The notes under the pieces are model-generated. The model did not search any database, was not told where the DNA came from, and saw only the letters and a list, made by a program, of their open reading frames with translations. Positions 8,705-16,471 of a DNA stretch of 34,063 bases are shown piece after piece. Source of the stretch: Gemmatimonadota bacterium (GTDB taxonomy: Bacteria; Gemmatimonadota; Gemmatimonadetes; Longimicrobiales; Gaopeijiaceae); NCBI GenBank assembly GCA_027623325.1, contig JAQBXY010000032.1, forward strand, positions 1 to 34,063, given 5' to 3'. The first letter of the stretch is position 1. Each line of letters begins with the position of its first letter. Both the position numbers and the translations under genes were made by a program.

Positions 8705-9646
8705 ATGAACACGTACCGACTGAAACACACGCTATTTCTCGTCGTTGCCTTCGCGGCATGCTCGCCGCGAGCGACGGAGGTGAGTGCCGTCCACCGAGGT
8801 GATGAGGCCTTCGCCCAGGGGAATTTCCTGGAGGCCCTTGCTGAGTATCGACTCGCCATACGGCAGGGAGCCGACGACCCGGAGATCACCGCTCGCGTCG
8901 CACACACATATGCGCTCATGGGTCGGGTCGATGACGCCGGCGCGTATTATGTGGACGCCACCGCTCGCGACCCGGACCTCGCTGACCAGGCCGTCTCCGA
9001 CCTCATGCGTCTCGCTCGCGACGCTCAAGCGAGTCAGGACCGATTCGCCATGGCCACGGCGGTGGAGACCGCCCTTCGACTTCGGCCCGGCGTCGGAGTG
9101 GGGACGATGTCACTCCCGCTCGCTCGGCACTATTTCCAGAACGGGCAGTACGGCCGCGCGCTTCCCTTCTATCAGAAGGCGATGGCGGAGGCGACGGACT
9201 CGGTTCCGGAGATCGTGTTCGAAGTCGGGCAGGCCCATGAGGAGATCGGGGACTGCCAGCATGCCTTGATTTTCTTCGAGAGATTCCGGGAGATGGTCCG
9301 CCCGTGGGAGCGGGGCGAAGTCGACTGGTATATCGGAACGTGTGCATTCAACATCGCTCGCGACCTCCGGGGCCGGTCGGTAGACACCGCCGAACTCGCA
9401 GAGGCCCTTCGCCTCATCAACCGTACCGTCGAGGTCGGCGAACCCCGCAATATCCAGGCACAAGCCTGGTACGAGAAGGGTGAGATCTTGGCCGAGATGG
9501 GTGACTGCGAGGCCGCCATGGAGGCGTACGCGCAGGTGCGGTACGCCGACCAGGCCGGTTCCCTGATCGATCGCGCACAGGATCGGTTCGACCAGATCCG
9601 CTTCGGGCGAGGGCTCGAACACCTACGTGATGGACGCTGTCGATAG
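8705..9646 (+). CDS. TPR-repeat lipoprotein
   Basis: The 313-residue protein has a lipoprotein signal: a short basic N-terminus, the hydrophobic stretch LFLVVAFAA, and Cys19 as the lipidation site. Phe at the -3 position is less usual than Leu or Val. The mature part is alpha-helical with TPR-like repeats (AVHRGDEAFAQGNFLEALAEY; LPLARHYFQNGQYGRALPFY; AWYEKGEILAEMGDCEAAMEAY). Four further cysteines appear in the second half, including GDCQHA, GTCAFN and GDCEAA. No enzyme motif is visible. The gene precedes a BamD-like lipoprotein by 32 bases, and both are TPR lipoproteins, so it may be an accessory factor of outer-membrane assembly. That is inference from position. Confidence 0.8.
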   Translation: MNTYRLKHTLFLVVAFAACSPRATEVSAVHRGDEAFAQGNFLEALAEYRLAIRQGADDPEITARVAHTYALMGRVDDAGAYYVDATARDPDLADQAVSDLMRLARDAQASQDRFAMATAVETALRLRPGVGVGTMSLPLARHYFQNGQYGRALPFYQKAMAEATDSVPEIVFEVGQAHEEIGDCQHALIFFERFREMVRPWERGEVDWYIGTCAFNIARDLRGRSVDTAELAEALRLINRTVEVGEPRNIQAQAWYEKGEILAEMGDCEAAMEAYAQVRYADQAGSLIDRAQDRFDQIRFGRGLEHLRDGRCR

Positions 9647-9678
9647 CTCCTTTCGAACCCTCAGGAAACCAGATCGCC

Positions 9679-10452
9679 ATGGCAGTGTATCCACCGCCGA
9701 TGCTCACTACTTCGATCCGTAAACGACACTTGGTACTCCTGACTCCGCTCGTGCTGGTTGCGTGCGGTGGCGGAGTCAGCAAGTACCAGGGCATGGAGCC
9801 CGACGTCCTCTTCCAGCTCGCGACGACCGAATTTGAAGAGGGGGAGCACGACAACGCGATTGAAGCGCTCGATCGACTCCTCGTGGCCCACGGAGACTGG
9901 GACCGAATTCCGGACGCCCGCATGCTACTCGGTCACGTGTATTTCGCCCGGGGCGACTATCTCACCGCGCGCTCTGAGTACACCCGTTTTCTCGACCGAT
10001 ACTCTGGCCGTCCGGGGTCTGCCGATGCGGCCTTGGGCGTGTGTCGCGCGCTCGCAGCCCTGGCGCCCACGCCTCAGAGAGATCAGGGGTACACGCAGGA
10101 GGCGATCACCAGTTGCCGAAACGTCGTCATCGACTACTCGGGGTTGCCGCAGGCGGCGGAGGCGGCAGAGACCTCGAACCGACTCCGCTTCACGCTCGCG
10201 GAGAAGGACTACCTCAACGCGGACTTCTACTTCCGCCGGAAGTTCTACGATTCGGCGATCAAGTATTTCGAGTTCGTGGCCAACCTGTACCCGGAGTCCG
10301 AGTTTGCACCGAAGGCCCTTCTGGGCCTCTACCATGCGAACCAGGCAATCGGGTATGACGATATAGCCGATCAAGCCCGGGAACGGCTGCTTGCCGACTA
10401 TCCGGATTCGGAGGAAGCGGGCATGGTCCGGACGGATGGGTCGGGCTCCTGA
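9679..10452 (+). CDS. bamD: BamD-like outer-membrane assembly lipoprotein (YfiO family)
   Basis: BamD is the TPR lipoprotein of the BAM complex that inserts beta-barrel proteins into the outer membrane. The 257-residue protein has a lipoprotein signal ending LVLVAC with Cys29. Five TPR-like repeats follow, with the family pattern of a repeat near the N-terminus (LFQLATTEFEEGEHDNAIEALDRLL) and YYxRRKFYDSAIKYFE-type repeats later (NADFYFRRKFYDSAIKYFE). The family usually has about 240-260 residues. The start could also be the ATG at 9700, which still leaves a complete signal. An AGGA sits about 12 bases before 9679. bamA is not in the window. The last 17 bases overlap nadD. Confidence 0.85.
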   Translation: MAVYPPPMLTTSIRKRHLVLLTPLVLVACGGGVSKYQGMEPDVLFQLATTEFEEGEHDNAIEALDRLLVAHGDWDRIPDARMLLGHVYFARGDYLTARSEYTRFLDRYSGRPGSADAALGVCRALAALAPTPQRDQGYTQEAITSCRNVVIDYSGLPQAAEAAETSNRLRFTLAEKDYLNADFYFRRKFYDSAIKYFEFVANLYPESEFAPKALLGLYHANQAIGYDDIADQARERLLADYPDSEEAGMVRTDGSGS

Positions 10453-11047
10453 ATTTGGTGTAAGTGGCCGGCGTCGCGTCGGAATCTTCGGCGGTACGTT
10501 CGACCCACCCCATCTTGGCCACGTCGCAGTCGCTCGTGACGTGGCTGATGCGCTCGCCCTGGATCAGGTCGTGTGGATGCCGGCGGGGATCCCACCTCAC
10601 AAAGCTGCGGACGAGATCACATCGGCCGGCGTGCGACTGGCCATGGTTCGAGCGGCTATCGAGGGACACGAGGACTTCGTTGTGAGCGACCTCGAAATCT
10701 CGAGACCGGGGCTCTCCTATACGGTGGACACGTTGCGCGAGCTACAGGGAGCGGGTGAGGATACCGATCATGTTCTGATCCTGGGTGTCGACCAGTATCG
10801 GAGCCTCGACTCCTGGCGCCTTCCCGAGGAGATCCGAACGCGTGCCCGGATCGCGGTGATGGATCGAGGCGGAGAGTCCATGCCGCCCGACGAGAACTCG
10901 CAGCGGGTGCTGTCCGTCGCGGTCCGACGGGTGGATGTTTCCTCAACAGATGTGCGAAGGCGTGTCCGCGATGGTGACGACGTGTCCGGGCTCGTCCCGG
11001 ATGGAGTCGCTTCGCTGATCCATTCGCAGGGGCTTTACTCGACATGA
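10436..11047 (+). CDS. nadD: Nicotinate-nucleotide adenylyltransferase
   Basis: NadD adenylates nicotinate mononucleotide in NAD synthesis. The enzyme has the nucleotidyltransferase signature GIFGGTFDPPHLGH, with HxGH at about residues 26-29, and VSSTDVRRRV (the ISSTxxR motif) near the C-terminus. The frame is open from an ATG at 10391, but that would overlap bamD by 62 bases. The ATG at 10436 gives 203 residues, a normal length, and leaves a 17-base overlap. The overlap suggests translational coupling to bamD. The tsaE gene follows after 7 bases. Confidence 0.93.
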   Translation: MGRAPEFGVSGRRRVGIFGGTFDPPHLGHVAVARDVADALALDQVVWMPAGIPPHKAADEITSAGVRLAMVRAAIEGHEDFVVSDLEISRPGLSYTVDTLRELQGAGEDTDHVLILGVDQYRSLDSWRLPEEIRTRARIAVMDRGGESMPPDENSQRVLSVAVRRVDVSSTDVRRRVRDGDDVSGLVPDGVASLIHSQGLYST

Positions 11048-11054
11048 CGCTGGC

Positions 11055-11525
11055 ATGAGGCTGGACGAGATCGAGCTGGCGGGATGGGGTGAGCGGATCG
11101 GCGAAACCGTCGGCACGCCGACCGTGATCGCGCTCCAGGGTCCGCTCGGAGCCGGCAAATCCGTGCTCGCTCGTGCCATCGGCCGGGGTGCCGGGGTCCG
11201 CGAGACGATGCCCTCGCCCTCCTACAACCTGCTCTTTCGGTACGTAACGGACTCCCGGACCGAGGTCGTGCACCTGGATCTGTATCGTATCGAGTCGTCA
11301 GAAGAGCTGTGGGAGTTGGGGTGGGCGCAGATCCCGGGCGAGGCCGATCTCGTGCTCGTCGAATGGCCCGAGCGAGCCAAGGGCGCCCTCCCCGTGGATC
11401 ATTGGGTGATCGAACTGTCGGCGCCTGGCGATCAGCCCCTCCTGAGAGACGTCGAGGTGCGACGCGTCGGGTCCCCGTCGGAACTCGCCGCGTTCCCTAT
11501 GTCCGTTTCTGGATCTCGCAGGTGA
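11055..11525 (+). CDS. tsaE: tRNA threonylcarbamoyladenosine biosynthesis ATPase TsaE
   Basis: TsaE is the P-loop ATPase that works with TsaB and TsaD to place threonylcarbamoyl on A37 of ANN-reading tRNAs. The 156-residue protein has Walker A GPLGAGKS at residues 29-36, SPSYNLL (usually SPTF.L), VHLDLYR and LVEWPER, all family marks. It has a C-terminal extension of about 25 residues beyond the core. The stop overlaps a possible GTG start of tsaB as GTGA (11522-11525). tsaD is not in the window. Confidence 0.94.
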   Translation: MRLDEIELAGWGERIGETVGTPTVIALQGPLGAGKSVLARAIGRGAGVRETMPSPSYNLLFRYVTDSRTEVVHLDLYRIESSEELWELGWAQIPGEADLVLVEWPERAKGALPVDHWVIELSAPGDQPLLRDVEVRRVGSPSELAAFPMSVSGSRR

Positions 11526-11554
11526 GCCTTGTTCCGGAGTTCGATGCGGGCGCC

Positions 11555-12226
11555 ATGTACCTCGCTCTGGATACTTCGGGCCCGGTCGGCTCGGTTGCGG
11601 TCAGCTCGGGCGCGGAGGTGCTCGCTCGCGGTGTCCTTCGGCGTCCGGCGGAACATGCGTCTGGACTCGTGCCGGCGATCGCCGCCGTTCTGGATGACTG
11701 TGGCGTGGACCGGTCTGAGCTGTGTGGGTTGGTCGTCGGCGAAGGGCCGGGGTCCTTTACGGGAGTCCGTGTTGCCGCCGCGACTGCGAAGGGGTTGAGC
11801 CTGGCGTTGGATCTTCCGCTTTGGGCGATCTCTAGCCTCGGAGCGGCTGCGCTCGCGATCGACTCCGGGGCGCTTCGGTATGCCCTTTTCGATGCCCGTG
11901 CCGAACGGATTTACGGGGCCTGTTACCGCGTGGGCCCGGCCGGCGTTGAAACGCTGCGGCCTCCGCACGCCGGCGAGTTGCGCGAGGTCCTGGCTGGCGA
12001 CGTACCTGCTGGATCCGTGTTCGTCGGGGAGGCAGCCGAGAAGCACCGAGTCGTCATCGAGGGATTCGGGTTCGAGGTCGTCACGACGGGAATGGACACC
12101 TCCCTGGCCGATGGCCTGGTGCGCTATTTGGGATTGCACCCGGATACCCCTCCGATCCAAGACGTCGGAGGGTGGGAACCACGTTATGTGCGCGCCTCCA
12201 GCGCCGAGCGACTGTGGCCGACGTAG
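11555..12226 (+). CDS. tsaB: tRNA threonylcarbamoyladenosine biosynthesis protein TsaB
   Basis: TsaB is the ASKHA-fold partner of TsaD in t6A synthesis. The protein begins with MYLALDTSG, the family N-terminus, and has the signature GEGPGSFTGVRVA, followed by AKGLSLALDLPLWAISSL. With the ATG at 11555 it has 223 residues, a normal length. A GTG at 11522 overlapping the tsaE stop would add 11 residues and cannot be excluded. It sits in the common tsaE-tsaB-rimI order. Its last 13 bases overlap the chosen rimI start. Confidence 0.92.
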   Translation: MYLALDTSGPVGSVAVSSGAEVLARGVLRRPAEHASGLVPAIAAVLDDCGVDRSELCGLVVGEGPGSFTGVRVAAATAKGLSLALDLPLWAISSLGAAALAIDSGALRYALFDARAERIYGACYRVGPAGVETLRPPHAGELREVLAGDVPAGSVFVGEAAEKHRVVIEGFGFEVVTTGMDTSLADGLVRYLGLHPDTPPIQDVGGWEPRYVRASSAERLWPT

Positions 12227-12696
12227 GAGAGTCGGGGGGTTTCGAGATCCGTCGTCTCCGATCCGAAGATCTCGACGCCGTCGTTGCCATCGAGGCGGAC
12301 GCCTTCACGAGTCCCTGGGACCGAGAGACGTTCGCAGGTCTCCTGGAGCGGGATTCTGTCGAGCTTCTGGTCATGGATGCCGCGGAGGAGGGGATCGTCG
12401 GTTACGCCGTCCTCTGGTGCATTCTCGATCAGGGGGAGCTGGCCAACATCGCCTTGCTCCCGACCTGGAGAGGGCGGGGGCTCGGTTCACATATGCTGCG
12501 CCACGTCATGAGCGTGGCCTCGGAGCGAGGAGTGGAGAAGCTCTTCCTGGAAGTCCGGATGTCGAATCATGCGGCGCTCGAACTCTATCGTAGCTTCGGT
12601 TTTTCCGAGGTGGGTGTGCGGCGGGGCTACTACCAGGACCCCAAGGAGGACGCTTCCGTGATGGTCGCGACCCTTGATCGGACCTCCGAGGGATAG
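12214..12696 (+). CDS. rimI: Ribosomal protein S18-alanine N-acetyltransferase (GNAT)
   Basis: RimI acetylates the N-terminus of ribosomal protein S18. The 160-residue GNAT protein has the RLRSEDLDAVVAIE start of the domain, the SPWD segment seen in RimI, the acetyl-CoA binding loop WRGRGLGSHML, and the C-terminal SNHAALELYRSFGF followed by GVRRGYY. I chose GTG at 12214 because the domain begins about 14 residues later. An in-frame GTG at 12172 would add 14 unrelated residues and a 55-base overlap. Its place after tsaB matches the usual operon. Confidence 0.9.
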   Translation: MADVGESGGFEIRRLRSEDLDAVVAIEADAFTSPWDRETFAGLLERDSVELLVMDAAEEGIVGYAVLWCILDQGELANIALLPTWRGRGLGSHMLRHVMSVASERGVEKLFLEVRMSNHAALELYRSFGFSEVGVRRGYYQDPKEDASVMVATLDRTSEG

Positions 12697-12774
12697 ATCA
12701 CGCGCTCGGTCGCGGAGTGCATCGCACGCCCGGCCCGACATGTTCTCGCCCACTTCGGCATCCCATCGTCGAAG

Positions 12775-13455
12775 ATGCCCCGACCCCGCCCCTCTGGCCA
12801 CCTGGACCGACCGCGAGAGCGTCTGCGCGCCGTAGGTGTCCGGAACCTCTCCGTCACTGAACTCCTTGCCCTGATCATCGGGTCGGGCACGTCCTCCGCA
12901 TCGGCTCCGGCGATCGCGGCCAGCATACACAGCCATTTTGGCGGCTCTCTTCAGCGCCTCGCCGGACTGGATGTGTCCGCCTTCGAGTCCGTGCGAGGCG
13001 TCGGCCGCGCGACCGCTGCGAGATTGGCCGCCGCTCTCGAACTAGGCCGGCGGGCGGCGATCGACGAGGAGGTTCTCGAGGACCCGGTGCGCGGACCCGC
13101 CGACGTATTCAGTCGGATGGGCTACCGGCTCCGAGACGTGGCTCAGGAGGAATTCCACGCCCTCCTCCTCAACACGCGGCACCGAGTCATCCGGGAGGTC
13201 CTCATCACACGGGGAATCCTGGATGCCTCACTCATTCATCCTCGGGAGGTCTTCCGGATTGCGGTCACCGAGGGGGCAGCGGGCATCATTTTAGTGCACA
13301 ATCATCCCTCGGGAGACCCCACCCCGTCGTCCGAGGATCGGGCTGTCACACGGCAACTTGCAGCGGCGGGCCGGGCGGTCGGGATCCCGGTCCTCGACCA
13401 TGTCGTGATCGGACGAGGCCGCTATGTGGCGCTCGGCGTGGAAGGGTCGCCGTAA
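12775..13455 (+). CDS. radC: RadC family JAB-domain protein
   Basis: The 226-residue protein has an N-terminal UPF0758 segment (SVTELLALIIGSGT), a helix-hairpin-helix with RGVGRATAARL at about 74-84, and a C-terminal JAMM metal-binding motif HNHPSGDPTPSSED, with His175, His177 and Asp188 as ligands. The domain order and length match RadC. Despite its name its role is not settled; a DNA-repair function has not been firmly shown. It lies 78 bases after rimI with no clear promoter between, so it may end that operon. Confidence 0.93.
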   Translation: MPRPRPSGHLDRPRERLRAVGVRNLSVTELLALIIGSGTSSASAPAIAASIHSHFGGSLQRLAGLDVSAFESVRGVGRATAARLAAALELGRRAAIDEEVLEDPVRGPADVFSRMGYRLRDVAQEEFHALLLNTRHRVIREVLITRGILDASLIHPREVFRIAVTEGAAGIILVHNHPSGDPTPSSEDRAVTRQLAAAGRAVGIPVLDHVVIGRGRYVALGVEGSP

Positions 13456-13483
13456 ACATTTGAAGTCAATTTGAAAAAATGCG

Positions 13484-13513
13484 TTGACGTTTCGATGGCA
13501 ACGCGGATATCTT
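13484..13513 (+). promoter_or_regulatory. Sigma-70-type promoter of the LysM gene
   Basis: TTGACG (13484-13489), an 18-base spacer and TATCTT (13508-13513) lie 54 bases before the start codon. An A/T-rich stretch at about 13454-13480, rare in this GC-rich window, sits just upstream and could act as an UP element. The same TTGAC-18-TATCTT form recurs at 33058. Confidence 0.7.
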
Positions 13514-13567
13514 CGGTCAGCATTCACCGGGCTAAAAGCCCCGTCCCTACTTGCCGAAGGAGCCCAG

Positions 13568-14668
13568 ATGGTTCGCTCGGCCGCGGCCGTACTCGCCGTC
13601 CTGATAATTCCGAGTTTTGCCCTCGCTCAAGAGCCGCAGGGGACTCACGCCGTCGTCAAGGAAGACACGTTGTGGGACCTCGCTCAGCGCTACTACTCGA
13701 ATCCGTTCGAGTGGCGCGTGATTTGGGAGGCGAACCGAGGCGTCGTGGAGGATCCGAATTGGATCTACCCCGCCGAGGTACTCGTCATTCCCGGTCTCCC
13801 GGGTGTTGTGGCTCCCTTTGTCGATCCGATGGTCGATGATCCGGGGGATCCGACTTCCGACGAGCCCGAGACTGAGGAGGAGGTGGGTGGGGTACCGATC
13901 GACCTCGTCCCGTTCGGCCTTCGACAGGCCCGTCCCACGGACCAGACCCGGACGATGTTCTACAACGACACCGCCAGCGCGCGGATCACGCTGGAGGAGA
14001 GGCGCGTGATCCTCTACGTGCCGGTCTCGGCGGATCTTGTGTACTCGGCACCCTCGCTGATTGGCCTTGAAGGAGATCCGATCAGTAGCGGATCTGTGTC
14101 CGGCTTCGCGGATCGCGGGGCGCGGGCGTCCTCGATACGGGCCTTCGATCAGGTGCTCATCACAATGCCGTCGCCGGCGCGGGTGGGAGCTCAGCTCCAA
14201 CTCTACCGCGTCGAGCGTACGATCGAGGACGTGGGACAGGTCGTGGTCCCCACGGGGGTTGTGACCGTCTCCACGATCGGCAACGGCTCGGTCGTCGGCA
14301 TCGTGACCAAGGAGTACGATCGGATCCAACCGGGTGATCTGGTCCGGCCGCTTCCGACGTACGCTGGTGAAGCGGGTGTGTACGCCGAGGACGTCGCCGG
14401 TGGGTCTGAGGCGATGCTCATGGGGTTCGCCGGAAATCAGGTGATCGCCGATGTCGGGCACATCGCGTTTCTGGACTTGGGTAGCGACGACGGCATCAAG
14501 ATTGGTGATGAGTTCGTGCTTTACGGAGACGCGATCCCGACGGCCCGGGATGGTGCACTTCAGGTCGTCGGAGTGACGGAGACGACAGCCTCTGCGCGCG
14601 TCCTTTCCATGGCGGACAATGTGTTCCACCAGGGAGTGGTCGTGCGACTCGTCAAGAAGATGCGTTGA
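13568..14668 (+). CDS. Secreted LysM-domain protein
   Basis: The 366-residue protein has a Sec signal peptide (about residues 1-20, cleavage after SFALA) and then a LysM peptidoglycan-binding domain (about 28-76: VKEDTLWDLAQRYYSNP to IYPAEVLVIPG). An acidic linker follows, and a beta-rich C-terminal half with two similar segments: TIGNGSVVGIVTKEYDRIQPGDLVRP and FLDLGSDDGIKIGDEFVLYG. Such paired segments occur in FlgT-like and other envelope LysM proteins; I cannot assign a function. The ATG at 13568 is chosen because AAGGAG lies 5 bases upstream and the signal peptide begins there; an earlier in-frame ATG at 13484 lies inside the promoter. With its own promoter and a strong terminator after it, it is probably monocistronic. 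Confidence 0.88.
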   Translation: MVRSAAAVLAVLIIPSFALAQEPQGTHAVVKEDTLWDLAQRYYSNPFEWRVIWEANRGVVEDPNWIYPAEVLVIPGLPGVVAPFVDPMVDDPGDPTSDEPETEEEVGGVPIDLVPFGLRQARPTDQTRTMFYNDTASARITLEERRVILYVPVSADLVYSAPSLIGLEGDPISSGSVSGFADRGARASSIRAFDQVLITMPSPARVGAQLQLYRVERTIEDVGQVVVPTGVVTVSTIGNGSVVGIVTKEYDRIQPGDLVRPLPTYAGEAGVYAEDVAGGSEAMLMGFAGNQVIADVGHIAFLDLGSDDGIKIGDEFVLYGDAIPTARDGALQVVGVTETTASARVLSMADNVFHQGVVVRLVKKMR

Positions 14669-14714
14669 TGACGCGGGCGAGGATGAACTGTCTCCTCGCC
14701 GCTTCGCCGCCTCC

Positions 14715-14757
14715 AGAGTCCTCGTCGGTTTCGGCCGACGGGGACTCTGTTTTTGTT
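14715..14757 (+). terminator. Rho-independent terminator after the LysM gene
   Basis: The 14-base arm AGAGTCCTCGTCGG (14715-14728) pairs with CCGACGGGGACTCT (14735-14748) with a single G-U wobble and a 6-base loop. GTTTTTGTT follows. This is the most classical intrinsic terminator of the window. It ends 29 bases before the start codon of the next gene. Confidence 0.92.
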
Positions 14758-14786
14758 CCGTGCTCCTCCGACAACACGAATCGAGA

Positions 14787-15755
14787 ATGACCCAGTCGAA
14801 GCGAAGAGTCCTCGTGACCGGCGGTGCCGGTTTCATCGGTAGCCATGTCGCGGATGCGTATCTGGCCGCTGGGGCCGACGTGTGGATCGTCGACAACCTA
14901 TCGTCCGGTCGTAGGTCGAACCTCCCGAGCGGGGCTCACTTCGTCGAGATGGATATCCGCGATGATGGAGTCCGTGACCTGTTTCGCGAGGTGCGTTTCG
15001 ACACGGTGAACCATCACGCGGCCCAGATCGATGTGCGCGTGTCGGTGATGGATCCCGCGAAGGATGCCGGCATCAACCTCCTCGGCCTGCTCAATCTTAC
15101 GGAAGCCGCCATCGAGGTCGGGAGCCGGAGGATCGTATTCGTCAGTAGCGGGGGAGTGGTCTATGGTGAGCCCGATCAGATCCCCACCCCCGAGACCGCG
15201 CCGAAGCTGCCGCTCTCCCCCTACGGCGTCACGAAGCTTGGTGGTGAGTTCTATCTCAACTACTACCGCTACGTCCGCGGGCTGGAGTACGTCGCGCTGC
15301 GATACTCCAACGTCTTCGGCCCGCGCCAGGATCCGCATGGTGAGGCCGGTGTAGTAGCGATCTTCTGCAACCGACTACTGAGTGGTGAGCCGCTGACGAT
15401 TTTCGGCGATGGTGAGCAGACTCGGGATTACGTGTTCGTGAGGGATGTCGTCGCTGCCAACATGCTGGCAACGGATGTGGATATGGGAGAGGGCTACGGC
15501 CTCGACGCCCGCGCCTTCAATGTCGGGACGGGAGTCGGCACGAGCGTGCTGCAACTCGCTGCGGCTCTCGAGGGAATCGCCGGACAGGCTCAACCCCGGC
15601 GGCACGAGAGCGAGCGACCGGGTGAGCTTCGGCACAGCACGCTCGATTCAGGGCTGATCCGCTCCCGGGGCTGGACCCCGAGCTTCACCCTGGAACAGGG
15701 CTTGCGGGAGACGTACACACACATCGCGAAACAACGGGCCGGAAACGCCGAATGA
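14787..15755 (+). CDS. UDP-glucose 4-epimerase-like SDR
   Basis: The 322-residue extended SDR has GGAGFIGSH (Rossmann), DNLSSGRRSNL, NHHAAQIDV, SSGGVVYGE and the catalytic SPYGVTK (YxxxK), followed by RYSNVFGPRQDP and FGDGEQTRDYVFVRDV. These are marks of the GalE/NAD-dependent epimerase group. The substrate is probably a UDP-hexose or N-acetylhexosamine, but the sequence does not fix which. The ATG at 14787 follows the terminator and matches the family start. The stop overlaps the tolQ ATG by 4 bases, so the epimerase seems to be transcribed as the first gene of the tol-pal operon, which is an unusual companion. Confidence 0.87.
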   Translation: MTQSKRRVLVTGGAGFIGSHVADAYLAAGADVWIVDNLSSGRRSNLPSGAHFVEMDIRDDGVRDLFREVRFDTVNHHAAQIDVRVSVMDPAKDAGINLLGLLNLTEAAIEVGSRRIVFVSSGGVVYGEPDQIPTPETAPKLPLSPYGVTKLGGEFYLNYYRYVRGLEYVALRYSNVFGPRQDPHGEAGVVAIFCNRLLSGEPLTIFGDGEQTRDYVFVRDVVAANMLATDVDMGEGYGLDARAFNVGTGVGTSVLQLAAALEGIAGQAQPRRHESERPGELRHSTLDSGLIRSRGWTPSFTLEQGLRETYTHIAKQRAGNAE

Positions 15756-16471
15756 GTCCTTCTTTGCTCCTGCTTCAAGCTCAGCCACCGACGACCGCTT
15801 TCGAGATGGTCATCGGGGGTACGATGCCTACGATCATCGTCCTGTCGATTCTCGCGGTGGGCTCACTTTCATCGTGGTGGCTGATCTTCAAGAAGACGCG
15901 TCAGTTCAGGGAGGTACGGCGGCAAGGTGACCAGTTCCTCGACTACATGGAACGCGCGCAACGGCTCGAGGACGCCTACAAGGCAATTCTGGCATTGCCC
16001 GATTCGCCCTATGGCAGGGTCTTTCGTCAGGGCGTGAACTTTTTTAGTGAACTCCGGCCGGGAGCACTACGAGATGGCGCTCCGACATCCCCCGGTCTGT
16101 CCCTCACGCAACTGGAGGCGCTTCGCCTCGTTCTGGAGAAGGAAGAGGCGGAGGAGCGGGACGAACTGGCGCACGGGCTTGGCTGGCTCGCGGTCATCGG
16201 TTCTGTCTCGCCGCTGATGGGGCTCATGGGGACCGTCATCGGGGTGATGAACGCCTTCCTCGGGATCACGTCGTCCGGGTCGAGCAGTATCATGGCGGTC
16301 GCCCCGGGCGTAGCGGAGGCCCTGATCACGACCGTGGCGGGCCTCGCGGTCGCGATCCCCGCAGTCATTGCCTACAACCACTTCGTCGGAAAGCTCAACC
16401 TCGTGAGTGGAGAGCTGCAGGGCTTCTCGAGCGAGTTCATCGGTACCCTTGCACGAGAAGGTCGCGTCTAG
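15752..16471 (+). CDS. tolQ: TolQ/ExbB-type proton channel protein
   Basis: TolQ is the inner-membrane subunit that, with TolR, uses the proton gradient to energise TolA and the Tol-Pal bridge during cell constriction. The 239-residue protein has three membrane segments (about 22-44, 141-166 and 180-203) and a cytoplasmic loop between the first two. The conserved GLGWLAVIGSVSPLMGLMGTVIGVM and the ALITTVAGLAVAIPAVIAYN stretch are MotA/TolQ/ExbB signatures. The ATG overlaps the SDR stop as ATGA. tolR starts at the base after the stop. ExbB is the alternative, but tolB and pal downstream favour TolQ. Confidence 0.94.
   Translation: MSPSLLLLQAQPPTTAFEMVIGGTMPTIIVLSILAVGSLSSWWLIFKKTRQFREVRRQGDQFLDYMERAQRLEDAYKAILALPDSPYGRVFRQGVNFFSELRPGALRDGAPTSPGLSLTQLEALRLVLEKEEAEERDELAHGLGWLAVIGSVSPLMGLMGTVIGVMNAFLGITSSGSSSIMAVAPGVAEALITTVAGLAVAIPAVIAYNHFVGKLNLVSGELQGFSSEFIGTLAREGRV

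Noticed and set aside
13547-14896. A 449-codon open frame antisense to the LysM gene, crossing the terminator
   Set aside because: It crosses the strong terminator and the start of the next gene. Its composition is Arg/His-rich, as expected for a shadow frame.
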